Shown: piece by piece, positions 43,889-51,991 of the stretch
Numbering within the stretch: the first letter of the stretch is position 1
Layout: each line of letters starts with the position of its first letter
Position numbers and translations under genes: made by a program
DNA from: JAVBMV01 sp031552145
GTDB taxonomy: Bacteria; Myxococcota; Myxococcia; Myxococcales; UBA5297
Length of the DNA: 64,000 nucleotides
Assembly (NCBI GenBank): GCA_031552145.1
Contig: JAVBMV010000008.1
Location: 326,956-390,955 of the forward strand
Direction of reading: 5' to 3'
The notes under the pieces: generated by a model
What the model was told of the DNA's origin: nothing
The model's database searches: none
Seen by the model: only the letters and a program-made list of their open reading frames with translations

Positions 43889-45472
43889 TCAGCGCGCCTG
43901 GGGCCTCAGCAGCGGGAAGAGCACCACCTCTCGAATCGAGGCGGAGTCTGTCAGCAACATGGTGAGGCGATCGATCCCGATTCCTTCGCCCGCCGTGGGA
44001 GGCATTCCATGCTCCAGTGCTCGAACGAAGTCTTCGTCGTAGGGCATCGCCTCGGCGTCCCCCCCGCGGGCCAGCTCCACCTGATGCTCGAAGCGCGCGC
44101 GCTGGTCGATGGGGTCGTTCAGCTCGCTGAAGGCGTTGGCGAGTTCCATCCCAGCGATATAGAGCTCGAAGCGATCGGTCACGCGACCATCGCTATCTCT
44201 GCGGCGCGCGAGAGGCGAGAGCTCGGAGGGGAAGTCGGTGACGAAGGTGGGCTTCTCGAAGGGCAGCGTCGGCTCGACGAGCGCCTCGAAGGCGCGCCCG
44301 ATGGCCTCGCCCGGCAACGCCTTGGCAGCGGCGTCATCGAGGATCGCGGCCAGCGCGCTGTCGCTCTGCGCGCGCGCGGCGCGCTCGAGCGCCTCCTTCA
44401 GCCCGCGCCCCGCAAGCGCATCTTCGGTGCACAAACCGAGCGCCGAGGCAACCGAGTCGAGCATCGAGACGCGCCCAAAGGGAGCGGTGAAGTCGATGGT
44501 CTGCCCCTGATAGGAGACCTGGAGGCTGCCGGTAATCTCCTTCGCCAACCCCTCGAAGAGCTGCTCCGTCAGCGCCATCAGGTCCTGCCACGTGGCGTAG
44601 GCCTGATAGAGTTCGATGGTGGTGAACTCGGGGTTGTGCCTGCGATCGATCCCCTCGTTCCGCCAGATTCGGCCGATTTCGTAGACGCGCTCGAAGCCGC
44701 CAACGACCAGGCGCTTCAGGTGCAGCTCCGTCGCGATCCTCAGCTTGAGGTTGATGCCGAGCGCATTGTGGCGCGTCGCGAAGGGGCGCGCGGCGGCGCC
44801 CCCCGCCTCCTCGGGCCGATGGAGCGTCGGGGTCTCCACCTCGACATAGTCCCGAGAATCGAGGAAGCGCTGGATGTATCGGACGATCTTGTGGCGCCGG
44901 ATAAAGATCTCGCGGACTCCAGGCGTGACGATGAGATCGAGGTAGCGCTGTCTGCAGCGCGTCTCGATGTCGGAGAGCCCGTGCCATTTCTCGGGGAGGG
45001 GCCGAAGCGCCTTCGTCAGGAGACGCAGCGAGGTCGCGACGAGCGAGAGCTCACCCGTCTTGGTGCGGGTGCACCCTCCCTCGAAGGCGGCGATATCGCC
45101 CAGATCGAGCAGCTTGAAGAGATTGAAGGCCTCCTCTCCGAGCTGATCCTTCTTGACCCAGATCTGCAGGTCGCCGCTGCGGTCGCGCAGCTTGACGAAA
45201 GCCGATTTGCCGAAGGTGCGAATGGCCAGGATTCGGCCGGCGAGCGAATAGCCGCGGCTGGCCCGCTCCACCTCTTCAGCCGTGGCGAAGGCGCCGAGTT
45301 CGGCCTGCAGCTCCTGCGCGGTGTTAGCGGGGGCGTAGCCGTTGCCGAAGGGGTTGGTCCCAAGCGCGCGCAGCTCCTCCGCCTTGCGGACTCTATGGCC
45401 GAAGATCTCCTCCTCCTTCGAGAGATGCTCGGACTCACCCACTACCTGCTCTGGCTTCGACTCGGCGCTCAT
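43889..45472 (-). CDS. lysS: lysyl-tRNA synthetase (class II)
   Basis: The protein has 527 residues from the ATG at 45472. The open frame continues upstream, but that part lies over the anti-sigma gene. The OB-fold anticodon domain spans about 60-170 (GYSLAGRILAIRTFGKSAFV). Motif 1 lies near YLDLIVTPGVREIF, motif 2 in FERVYEIGRIWRNEGIDRRH and motif 3 in GEGIGIDRLTMLLT. ARRRDSDGRVTDRFELYIAG is diagnostic of LysRS. It sits between the anti-sigma gene and the lolCD-bamA block, an order I recall from myxobacterial genomes. Confidence 0.95.
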   Translation of the reverse strand: MSAESKPEQVVGESEHLSKEEEIFGHRVRKAEELRALGTNPFGNGYAPANTAQELQAELGAFATAEEVERASRGYSLAGRILAIRTFGKSAFVKLRDRSGDLQIWVKKDQLGEEAFNLFKLLDLGDIAAFEGGCTRTKTGELSLVATSLRLLTKALRPLPEKWHGLSDIETRCRQRYLDLIVTPGVREIFIRRHKIVRYIQRFLDSRDYVEVETPTLHRPEEAGGAAARPFATRHNALGINLKLRIATELHLKRLVVGGFERVYEIGRIWRNEGIDRRHNPEFTTIELYQAYATWQDLMALTEQLFEGLAKEITGSLQVSYQGQTIDFTAPFGRVSMLDSVASALGLCTEDALAGRGLKEALERAARAQSDSALAAILDDAAAKALPGEAIGRAFEALVEPTLPFEKPTFVTDFPSELSPLARRRDSDGRVTDRFELYIAGMELANAFSELNDPIDQRARFEHQVELARGGDAEAMPYDEDFVRALEHGMPPTAGEGIGIDRLTMLLTDSASIREVVLFPLLRPQAR

Positions 45473-45570
45473 GAAACCTCGCTCCGCGGGCACCCACCCG
45501 CAACGCTCACACGAAAGGCGGGGCACGCTATCGGCCCGAGGGAGAGGCGTCAAGGTGAAGCGGCGCCCTT

Positions 45571-45933
45571 TTATAGCGAGGCGAAGAGGAGCATCACCGC
45601 GACGATGATCGAGAGGAGCATCGGGATGAGCGTCTCGATGGGAAGGAGGGTCTGGACCTGATTCGCGAAGCCGGCCTTGGCGCCATGGGCGCGGCGCAGT
45701 CGCATCCGCGCCAGGGTCCGCTCGGCGAACCCCCTGGGCGCGCGTGCTCCCCTCATGCCGCGGACCAACTCCACACCCCGTTCGTAGCGGGCGAGCGCAG
45801 CCCTGCATCCCTCGCAAGCCCCGAGGTGGCGGCGGAGATCGCCCTCCTGTTCCGCCGAGAGCTCTCCGTCGATGAGGGGCCCGAAGAGAGCGAGCACCTC
45901 TTGGTGGTTGAGCAATGTCAGGACGCGCGTCAT
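45571..45933 (-). CDS. membrane anti-sigma factor with zinc-finger ZAS domain
   Basis: This 120-residue protein has an N-terminal ZAS-type domain with HLGACEGC (the H-x3-C-x2-C zinc site) at about residues 36-43. A basic middle and one C-terminal membrane helix (about 98-119, LIPMLLSIIVAVMLLFAS) follow. It probably holds the co-encoded ECF sigma factor at the membrane until a signal arrives. It overlaps the sigma gene as ATGA. There is almost no periplasmic domain, so sensing must involve the zinc finger, the membrane segment or a partner protein. Confidence 0.85.
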   Translation of the reverse strand: MTRVLTLLNHQEVLALFGPLIDGELSAEQEGDLRRHLGACEGCRAALARYERGVELVRGMRGARAPRGFAERTLARMRLRRAHGAKAGFANQVQTLLPIETLIPMLLSIIVAVMLLFASL

Positions 45934-46601
45934 GGCCGCTCCTCGTTATAGCCCATCGGCGCCTGCACCACCTCATCACCCCGCTCCAGCGCCGCAACGG
46001 TCTCTCCAAGAAGTGCGCGCGCTCGGTGGAGCCTGCTCTTCACGGTTCCCTCTGGCAATTGGGCGATCTTCGCGATCTCGCTGTAAGCGAGTTCTTCGAT
46101 ATCGCGCAGCAGGATGAGGGAGCGCAGCTCGGGCTCCAGCAGCGCCAGGGCGCGCGCGGCGAGTCGGCGGCGCTCACTCTGTTCGAGCCGGCTTAGCGGA
46201 TGCTCTCCCGGTTGCCGCTCCGAGAGTTCGCGCTCAAACTCGTGCCGGCGGTCGGGCGCGGTGAGGCGAGTCGTTCGGCCGCGCGCAACCAGCGCATTGA
46301 GGCAATGGTTGCGGGCGACTCGAAAGACCCAAGTCGAGAGCGAGCTCTCTCCACGGAAGCGCTCTATCGAGCCATGGATAGTGAGAAAGATCTCCTGCGC
46401 GAGGTCGAGGCCATCCTCCTCGGAACCGGTCATGCGAGAGGCGAGCCGAAAGATCTTGTGCTGATAGCGCTTGACGAGTTCCTCGAAGGCGCGGGGCTCG
46501 CCCGAGCGCAACCTCTTGACGAGGCGGCGCTCGCGCAGCCGCTCCAGCATCCCCGGCTTCGACTCCTCCGTGCGCATGCTCCTTTGGACAACGCCATCCA
46601 T
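45930..46601 (-). CDS. ECF-type RNA polymerase sigma factor
   Basis: This 223-residue sigma factor has region 2 (about 40-105, EELVKRYQHKIFRLASRMTG then WVFRVARNHCLNAL) and region 4 (about 150-205, RSLILLRDIEELAYSEIAKI then LPEGTVKSRLHRARALL). It is typical of RpoE-like ECF factors. Start 46601 is preferred. A second ATG at 46577 has AAGGAG too close to it. It is preceded by two small membrane-protein genes 20 bp upstream and followed by its anti-sigma factor. Target promoters cannot be identified from the window. Confidence 0.92.
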   Translation of the reverse strand: MDGVVQRSMRTEESKPGMLERLRERRLVKRLRSGEPRAFEELVKRYQHKIFRLASRMTGSEEDGLDLAQEIFLTIHGSIERFRGESSLSTWVFRVARNHCLNALVARGRTTRLTAPDRRHEFERELSERQPGEHPLSRLEQSERRRLAARALALLEPELRSLILLRDIEELAYSEIAKIAQLPEGTVKSRLHRARALLGETVAALERGDEVVQAPMGYNEERP

Positions 46602-46621
46602 GCTCTCGTTCTATCTCCCGT

Positions 46622-46921
46622 TCATCGAGCCTCCGCCGAGGCGTAGGCCCCCAGGACCGGCAAGACCAGCAGTCTTGCGCCAATCCTCAGCACTCGCGAA
46701 GTCATTCGCGTGAAAAGCCCTCCCCCGAGCAAATAGCCGATTCCCAACGCCCCTGCGAGCATCGCGTAGGGATGGCGCTCGAGCTTTCCGTCCAAATCGA
46801 GAGAGTCCCGCGCCGCACGCGCCGCTTGGCGCGCCTCTTCGAGCAGCGCGCCGGCCTCGTTCTCGAGATGCCGGGCACGCTCCAGCAGTTGCTCCATATG
46901 CGTATCGCCTCGTTCTTCCAT
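46622..46921 (-). CDS. small coiled-coil membrane protein (DUF883/YqjD-like)
   Basis: This 99-residue protein has an amphipathic coiled-coil N-terminus (about 9-45, LLERARHLENEAGALLEEAR). A short linker HPYAMLAG leads into a Gly-rich membrane segment and a second hydrophobic stretch at the C-terminus. The architecture resembles ElaB/YqjD-type proteins that tether soluble partners to the inner membrane. The start at 46921 has GAGGGGG upstream. It lies 14 bp downstream of a similar 69-residue gene and 20 bp before the sigma factor gene. Confidence 0.7.
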   Translation of the reverse strand: MEERGDTHMEQLLERARHLENEAGALLEEARQAARAARDSLDLDGKLERHPYAMLAGALGIGYLLGGGLFTRMTSRVLRIGARLLVLPVLGAYASAEAR

Positions 46922-46935
46922 CGAGAGCCCCCTCT

Positions 46936-47145
46936 CTATCGGCGCGACGCAATTCTGCCGAGCAGAAATCCGGCGGCAAGCACGCCCGCTAGACAGAGGG
47001 CCGGATGGCTCTTCAAGGTCTTCAGGGCGCGCGCATTGAGCGCCTCCACCTGATCCCGTAACTCCTCGAGCTTTGGCAAGAGATTCTCCTCGACAGCGGA
47101 GAAGGCCCCATCGAAGGCATCGCGCACTCCCGCGCTCTGCTCCAT
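46936..47145 (-). CDS. small DUF883-like membrane protein
   Basis: This 69-residue protein has a coiled-coil helix (about 12-45, FSAVEENLLPKLEELRDQVE) followed by SHPALCLAGVLAAGFLLG and a basic end (RIASRR). That combination of coil, His-Pro turn and one Gly-rich helix is typical of DUF883 proteins. The ATG has AGGGGG upstream. It is the first gene of the sigma/anti-sigma run and could be a membrane partner of it. Confidence 0.7.
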   Translation of the reverse strand: MEQSAGVRDAFDGAFSAVEENLLPKLEELRDQVEALNARALKTLKSHPALCLAGVLAAGFLLGRIASRR

Positions 47146-47161
47146 TGTATCCCCCTAACGT

Positions 47162-47187
47162 GCGGGCCTCGCGGCTCCAAGGCCCGC
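47162..47187. promoter_or_regulatory. perfect 8-bp inverted repeat in a divergent promoter region
   Basis: GCGGGCCT (47162-47169) and AGGCCCGC (47180-47187) flank a 10-nt loop in the 134-bp gap between the sigma run and the lipoprotein gene. It may be part of the leader of the minus-strand transcript or a protein-binding site. No canonical promoter was identified with confidence. Confidence 0.35.
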
Positions 47188-47279
47188 GCCCATTCCCGGT
47201 ATGCGCAAAGGTGGCAATTCCGACCGCAAGAAAGAATAGGAAGGTCGAGACCTGCGCTCTCTTGGTGTAGAATGGAGGA

Positions 47280-48026
47280 ATGACCAGTCGGCCAGGAGAG
47301 AGAGCCGTCCCCCCCCGAGCGCGCCGCTTCGCTACCTTGGCGTTGGCGGCGCTCGCGGGGTGCGCCTCGGCGTCTCTGATCAAGAGCGACGATGTCGCGC
47401 GGATCGAGCGCGACCTTACGGGGGCGCGCTACTACCTGCGCTCCAGCCTCTTCGTGATGCCCTTCTTTCACGACGAGAGCAGGCGCCTCGCCAGCCCCTA
47501 CCACCCCGACAGCATCGAGCTGCTCCTCTCCCCCACGGGTGAGGTGATCAGCCCGGGTGATGAAGAGGGGCTGCTCCCGATTGGCAGTCAGGTGCGGATC
47601 GACAAGGTGGAGATGCCCACCAGCCTCGTCGTGACGCGCCGTCCTCTCTATTCGCCGCGCGACGTGCCCTGGGTCTATTTCTCGCTCATGGGGCAGCGGG
47701 GCGGCGCCCCCTACGTCGCCGTGATGCGCCAGGGCATCCGCACCAAGGAAGAGTTCTATGGTGCCTTCGACCGCCTCTTCTCGAAAGAGAGCACCGAGCG
47801 ATGGCTCGAGCAATATCCCCGCCATGTGAGGGATGCGATCAAGGAGAAGCGCCTCTTGGTTGGGATGGACGCCCAGGCCGTGGAGCACTCCTGGGGGAAG
47901 CCAGAGCGCGCGCGCAGCAGCCTGGAGGATGGCATCCTGGTGATGGAGTGGTTCTGGCCGCTCGGCCATCGCTCGGCGCTCTTCAGAGAGGAGAGGCTCG
48001 TCTCTGCCACCCCTCCCATCGAGTAG
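47280..48026 (+). CDS. lipoprotein with BamE/SmpA-like C-terminal segment
   Basis: This 248-residue protein has a clear lipobox (LAALAGC, Cys near residue 28). A central beta-rich domain contains LLLSPTGEVISPGDEEGLLP and VPWVYFSLMGQRGG. The C-terminal segment KEKRLLVGMDAQAVEHSWGK, leading into MEWFWP, follows the BamE/SmpA pattern (Gly-Met, Val, Gly-Lys-Pro, aromatic strand). The ATG directly follows TGGAGGA. It is upstream of the encapsulin gene, separated by 106 bp. Function is not known. Confidence 0.7.
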   Translation: MTSRPGERAVPPRARRFATLALAALAGCASASLIKSDDVARIERDLTGARYYLRSSLFVMPFFHDESRRLASPYHPDSIELLLSPTGEVISPGDEEGLLPIGSQVRIDKVEMPTSLVVTRRPLYSPRDVPWVYFSLMGQRGGAPYVAVMRQGIRTKEEFYGAFDRLFSKESTERWLEQYPRHVRDAIKEKRLLVGMDAQAVEHSWGKPERARSSLEDGILVMEWFWPLGHRSALFREERLVSATPPIE

Positions 48027-48077
48027 CGCCCAATCGTGAAGCGGCGATTGACCTCGCGCATCGTTAGGGGAAGGGCG

Positions 48078-48089
48078 GAGGCCGGCCTC
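48078..48089. promoter_or_regulatory. 12-bp palindrome upstream of encapsulin
   Basis: GAGGCCGGCCTC is a perfect palindrome 44-55 bp upstream of the encapsulin ATG. It could be an operator for the encapsulin/efflux operon. In GC-rich DNA such a motif can also arise by chance. Confidence 0.3.
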
Positions 48090-48132
48090 GACCGGTTCCT
48101 CCGCGCTCCCTACTGCCGCGAGGAGAAGCCCG

Positions 48133-48987
48133 ATGAACGCCAGTTCTTACCTGAACCATCCCGAGAGCCCACTCACCCCCGAGGCGCTAAAGACGCTGGA
48201 GGCGACGGTGGTCAAGGTCGCCCGCCGCCTCCTCGTTGGTCGCCGCTTCATCGATCTCTACGGCCCGCTCGGGGCCGGTGTGCAGACGGTCCCCTACGAC
48301 GAGTACGAAGGGGCCTCGGCGGGGAGCGTCGACCTGGTAGGTACCGAGGAGAGCGGCCTCGTCTTTCCAAATGCCAGAAAATTCAAGACTATCCCCATCA
48401 TCCACAAAGATTTTCTCCTCCACTGGCGCGATCTCGAGGCCTCGCGGGGCCACAAGCTGCCCATCGACTTCTCCGCCGCCGCTGGCGCGGCCGCCTTTTG
48501 TGCCCAGATGGAGGATGAGCTCATCTTCTACGGAAACGAAAAAATGGGCTTCGAAGGGCTGATGAACGCCAAGGGGCGTCTCTCTGTCTCCCTCGACGAC
48601 TGGACTACCCCCGGCTCGGGCTTCCAAAACCTGGTTGCAGCCACCCAAAAACTAAATGAATCCGGACATTTCGGCCCTTACGCCTTCGTCCTCTCCCCCC
48701 CCCTCTTCGCGCAGCTCCACCGCGTATACGAGAAGACGGGCGTGCTCGAGATCGAGACATTGCGGCAACTCGCGACCGATGGCGTCTTCCAGTCGACAAC
48801 GCTCAGAGGTGACTCGGCGGTAGTAGTCTCGACCGGCGCCGAGAACCTCGACATCGCCGTGGCGATGGACATGTCGGTTTCTTACCTCGGACCTGATAGG
48901 ATGAACCATCCTTTCCGCGTGTTCGAGATGCTTCTTCCGCGCATCAAGCACGCAGACGCCATCTGCACGATGGAGAAACCGAAGTAG
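48133..48987 (+). CDS. encA: family 1 encapsulin shell protein (EncA-like)
   Basis: This 284-residue shell protomer has the HK97-like fold and matches Myxococcus xanthus EncA along its full length as I recall that sequence. Shared blocks include LYGPLGAGVQTV, ARKFKTIPIIHKDFLLHWRD, SAAAGAAAFCAQMEDELIFY, YEKTGVLEIETLRQLA, DRMNHPFRVFEMLL and RIKHADAICTME. It should self-assemble into an icosahedral compartment that loads cargo bearing a C-terminal targeting peptide. The ATG has GAGGAGAAGCCCG upstream. No cargo gene is adjacent. Its stop lies 6 nt before the start of the outer-membrane efflux gene. Confidence 0.93.
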   Translation: MNASSYLNHPESPLTPEALKTLEATVVKVARRLLVGRRFIDLYGPLGAGVQTVPYDEYEGASAGSVDLVGTEESGLVFPNARKFKTIPIIHKDFLLHWRDLEASRGHKLPIDFSAAAGAAAFCAQMEDELIFYGNEKMGFEGLMNAKGRLSVSLDDWTTPGSGFQNLVAATQKLNESGHFGPYAFVLSPPLFAQLHRVYEKTGVLEIETLRQLATDGVFQSTTLRGDSAVVVSTGAENLDIAVAMDMSVSYLGPDRMNHPFRVFEMLLPRIKHADAICTMEKPK

Positions 48988-48993
48988 CAGCGC

Positions 48994-50304
48994 TTGAGAC
49001 GATCGACCCTTCTCCTCTGCGCGTTCCTGTACGCAGGGGAGGCAGCATGGGCCGGGACGCCCGGCACCGAAACGAGTGAAGCACGCGAAGAGCGCCTGGC
49101 CACCGCCGTGGAGCTCAAGGACTTGCTCGCCTTTGCCAGGCTTGAGAACCCCCTGCTCGCCTCCTCCCGCGAGGCGCTCGAAGAGTTGCGCGCGGGTGAA
49201 GGCGCCTCCGGGGCCCTTCCTCCTCCTCAGTTTCGCTATCAACTCTGGAACGCCCCGCTGCGCCATCCGCTCTCGCCCCAGATGCACATGTTTGGCCTCT
49301 CGCAGCTCTTCCCCGCGTGGGGCAGCCGCGCGGCGCAGCAGAGTTCGTCCGAGCGGGCGAGCCGCGCCGGCGCCGAGGAGTTGCGGGGCGCTGAAGAGGA
49401 GCTGGCGCTCCAGATCACTCGAGCCTTCGTCGCCTACGCGCTCGCGGCGCGGAAGTTGGAGCTGCGGGATGCCCTGAACGGGTTGCTGGAGCGCGAGCTG
49501 GCGCAAGCCCGCGCGCTCTATCAAACGGGGCGGCGCACGGAGCGAGAGTTGCTTCGATTGACGCTCGAATTGGAGCGCGCAAAAGCAGAGCTCGCGATAG
49601 AGCGCGAGCAACTCGAGGGCACCAAGGCGCTCATCAACGCTCTCCTGGGGCGCGCCGCACGCGCCCCACTCGGACCTCCCGCCCGGCTCGAACGGGTCGC
49701 CGAGCCGCTGGATGAGCTCGCCTGTGGCGCTTCTTTGGCCGCGAAGCCCGAGGTGGCGGCTGCCGCGCAGCGGGCCGCCCAAGACGAGGCGATGCGCGAG
49801 GCGATGGAGCACCGCGGCAACCGGCCCGAGCTGATGGTCGGGTTCGACTACATGTTGGAGCCCGCGTCGGAGCACGGCAGCGGCCAGACCATGCACGGCT
49901 TCAGCGCGATGCTCTCCGCCACCCTTCCCTGGCTCTCTCAGGCACCCCAGAGCGAACTGAAGATGGCGCGCGCGCGCGCTGCCAAGACGCGGGAAGAACG
50001 GCGTCGCGAGGAGCTGGACTCCGCCGCCCTCTGCGAGAGCGCCGCCGCGCGCGCGTTGGCCGCCGAGGCGGCGCTCACCTCGTTCGATGAACGGCAGATC
50101 CCCTTGGCCGAGCGACTGGTCGGAGCCATCCGTGGGGCACTCGAGGCGGGAGGAAGCGACAGCGCGGAGCTGCTCTCCGCGGAGCGGGAGCTGACCGCGC
50201 TTCGCCTCGATCGCGAGCGCGCCCTAGCCGAGTCGCTGACGAGCCGCGCGGAGCTGGCGCGTGCCAGAGGTTCTCTCTCCGAGAGGAGCGCAGATGAAGA
50301 ATGA
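48994..50304 (+). CDS. TolC-family outer-membrane efflux protein (CusC/CzcC-like)
   Basis: The protein has 436 residues starting at a TTG six bases after the encapsulin stop. A short signal peptide (LLLCAFLYAGEAAWA) is followed by two long helical hairpins of the TolC fold, for example ELALQITRAFVAYALAARKL and EREQLEGTKALINALLGRA. It forms the outer-membrane channel of a tripartite metal exporter with the next two genes. The ribosome-binding site is weak. Translation may depend on coupling to the encapsulin gene. The end overlaps the adaptor gene by 11 bp. Confidence 0.85.
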   Translation: MRRSTLLLCAFLYAGEAAWAGTPGTETSEAREERLATAVELKDLLAFARLENPLLASSREALEELRAGEGASGALPPPQFRYQLWNAPLRHPLSPQMHMFGLSQLFPAWGSRAAQQSSSERASRAGAEELRGAEEELALQITRAFVAYALAARKLELRDALNGLLERELAQARALYQTGRRTERELLRLTLELERAKAELAIEREQLEGTKALINALLGRAARAPLGPPARLERVAEPLDELACGASLAAKPEVAAAAQRAAQDEAMREAMEHRGNRPELMVGFDYMLEPASEHGSGQTMHGFSAMLSATLPWLSQAPQSELKMARARAAKTREERRREELDSAALCESAAARALAAEAALTSFDERQIPLAERLVGAIRGALEAGGSDSAELLSAERELTALRLDRERALAESLTSRAELARARGSLSERSADEE

Positions 50305-51991
50305 CGAGAGCACCGAGCTTCACGAGGGAGATGAGGCGCCTCCGCCCGGAACCCGCGCCGCCGCCGCCGTACGGTGGATCATCATCGCCCTGAGCGCGCT
50401 TATCGCCTTCGGCGCGGTCGCGAGCCACTGCGGCCTGATTCAATGTGGCGGCTCCACGGCGAAGCGAGCGCTCTATCACTGTCCCATGCATCCATCGGTC
50501 ATCCAGGAGAGCCCTGGCGACTGCCCGATCTGCGGGATGTCGCTGGTGCCGGTCGAGGGCCCCTCCGAGGCGAAGAGCGCCGCCCAGGATGATGCGCCGC
50601 CGCCCGAGACTGGCGCGGGGCTGGAGCCCGGGCACGAGCAGCACCGCCATGAACCCAACGACGCCTGGTATTGCCCGATGCATCCGTTGGAGACCTGGCC
50701 CGACGCCACCGGCCGCTGCCCTATCTGCAAGATGAAGGTGAGCCATCGAGAACTGGGGGCACCTCCTCCGCAGTGGCTCGTCACGCTTCCCAAGGGACAC
50801 GAAGGGCATCATCACAATCCCAACGATCCAACCTATTGTCCGCAGCACCCGCTCGAGACCTTTCCCATGCCGGGGGCGCCCTGCCCTATCTGCGGAGGAG
50901 AGCCAGCGATCCGCGATCCGGCGCGCGCGGCGCCGCTGCCCAAGGCAGAGCTGGCACCCGCCTCGCCCACGCGCCCCACCGGACTCGTTCCTATTGAACT
51001 CTCGAACGAGCGCATCCAGCTCGCCGGCCTCAAGATGGCGCGCGCGGAGCGCGACACGGTCACAAGCAAGATCGAGGCCTCGGGGCTCCTTACCCCCGAT
51101 GAGGAACGGCTCGCCAAGGTGCAGCTGCGCGCTTCGGGCTGGCTCGAGAAGCTCTATGTCACCAAGACCGGCGAGCAGGTGCGCGCGGGCCAGCCGCTCG
51201 CCGCGCTCTATAGCCCGGAGCTCTTCGCGGCCCAGCAAGAGTATTTGCGCGCCCGCGCCGCGCCGAGAGATGAATTGCTCGCCTCCGCCGCCCGCGCGAA
51301 GCTGGAACTCTTGGGCGTTGCCCCGAGCGAGCTCGAGCGAATCGAGCAGCGAGGGAGCGCGGAGCGGGCGCTGCTCCTTCGCGCGCCGGTCTCGGGCGTA
51401 GTGCTCCAGAAGAACGCGGTGGAGGGAAGCTACGTCGAGCCCGGCACCGAGCTCTTCCAGCTGGCCGACCTGCGGCGGGTCTGGCTCTTGGCCGATGTCC
51501 CCGAGCGCGAGGCGGGGCGCGTGGTCGAGGGGGCTCGGACGACTCTGGAGCTCGCGGCCTGGCCGGGCGAACAATTCGTCGGCAAGGTGGACTTTCTCTA
51601 CCCGACGCTGGAGACGAAGACGCGCTCGCTCAAGGCGCGAATCCTCTTCGCCAACCCCGCGGGCCGGCTCAAGCCGGGCATGTTTGGGCGCGTGAGGATC
51701 GACGCTCCCTCCGCCGAGGGGCTCTTCATTCCTCGGGCCGCGGCAATCGACGACGGGAAGGAGCAGTACCTCTTCGTCGCGCGCGGAGGCGGACGCTTCG
51801 AGCCTCGCCTGGTCAAGCTCGGCGCCCGATTCGAAGAGCGGATCATGGTCCTCGAAGGCCTGAAGGAAGGCGAAGAGGTCGTCGCGAGCGGCAACTTCTT
51901 CATCGACTCGGAGAGCAGGCTGCGCGCCGCCGTCGAGGCGATGGAGCCGCAACACAAGAGCGGAGCGTCAGATGGTCAGCACCATCATTGA
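50294..51991 (+). CDS. cusB: CusB-like periplasmic adaptor with three tandem heavy-metal-binding Cys modules
   Basis: This 565-residue membrane-fusion protein has an N-terminal membrane helix (27-46) and three heavy-metal-binding domains: YHCPMHP...CPICGM (61-82), YCPMHP...CPICKM (126-147) and YCPQHP...CPICGG (181-202). His-rich linkers (GHEQHRHEPND and GHEGHHHNPND) separate them. The HlyD-type lipoyl/beta-barrel body spans about 230-540. The protein ends in HHH. The third module has lost the Met residues seen in the first two. The ATG has GAGGAG upstream. It bridges CusA and the TolC channel and may hand metal to the pump. Confidence 0.9.
   Translation: MKNDESTELHEGDEAPPPGTRAAAAVRWIIIALSALIAFGAVASHCGLIQCGGSTAKRALYHCPMHPSVIQESPGDCPICGMSLVPVEGPSEAKSAAQDDAPPPETGAGLEPGHEQHRHEPNDAWYCPMHPLETWPDATGRCPICKMKVSHRELGAPPPQWLVTLPKGHEGHHHNPNDPTYCPQHPLETFPMPGAPCPICGGEPAIRDPARAAPLPKAELAPASPTRPTGLVPIELSNERIQLAGLKMARAERDTVTSKIEASGLLTPDEERLAKVQLRASGWLEKLYVTKTGEQVRAGQPLAALYSPELFAAQQEYLRARAAPRDELLASAARAKLELLGVAPSELERIEQRGSAERALLLRAPVSGVVLQKNAVEGSYVEPGTELFQLADLRRVWLLADVPEREAGRVVEGARTTLELAAWPGEQFVGKVDFLYPTLETKTRSLKARILFANPAGRLKPGMFGRVRIDAPSAEGLFIPRAAAIDDGKEQYLFVARGGGRFEPRLVKLGARFEERIMVLEGLKEGEEVVASGNFFIDSESRLRAAVEAMEPQHKSGASDGQHHH

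Noticed and set aside
45473..46009. N-terminal extension of lysS
   Set aside because: The extension lies over the anti-sigma gene in another frame. LysRS similarity begins after the ATG at 45472.
48036..48518. GTG-started frame beginning KRRLTSRIVRG, considered as an encapsulin cargo or targeting peptide
   Set aside because: It runs 160 codons into encapsulin in another frame, its composition is Arg/Pro-rich shadow-like, and the motif is not at a C-terminus.
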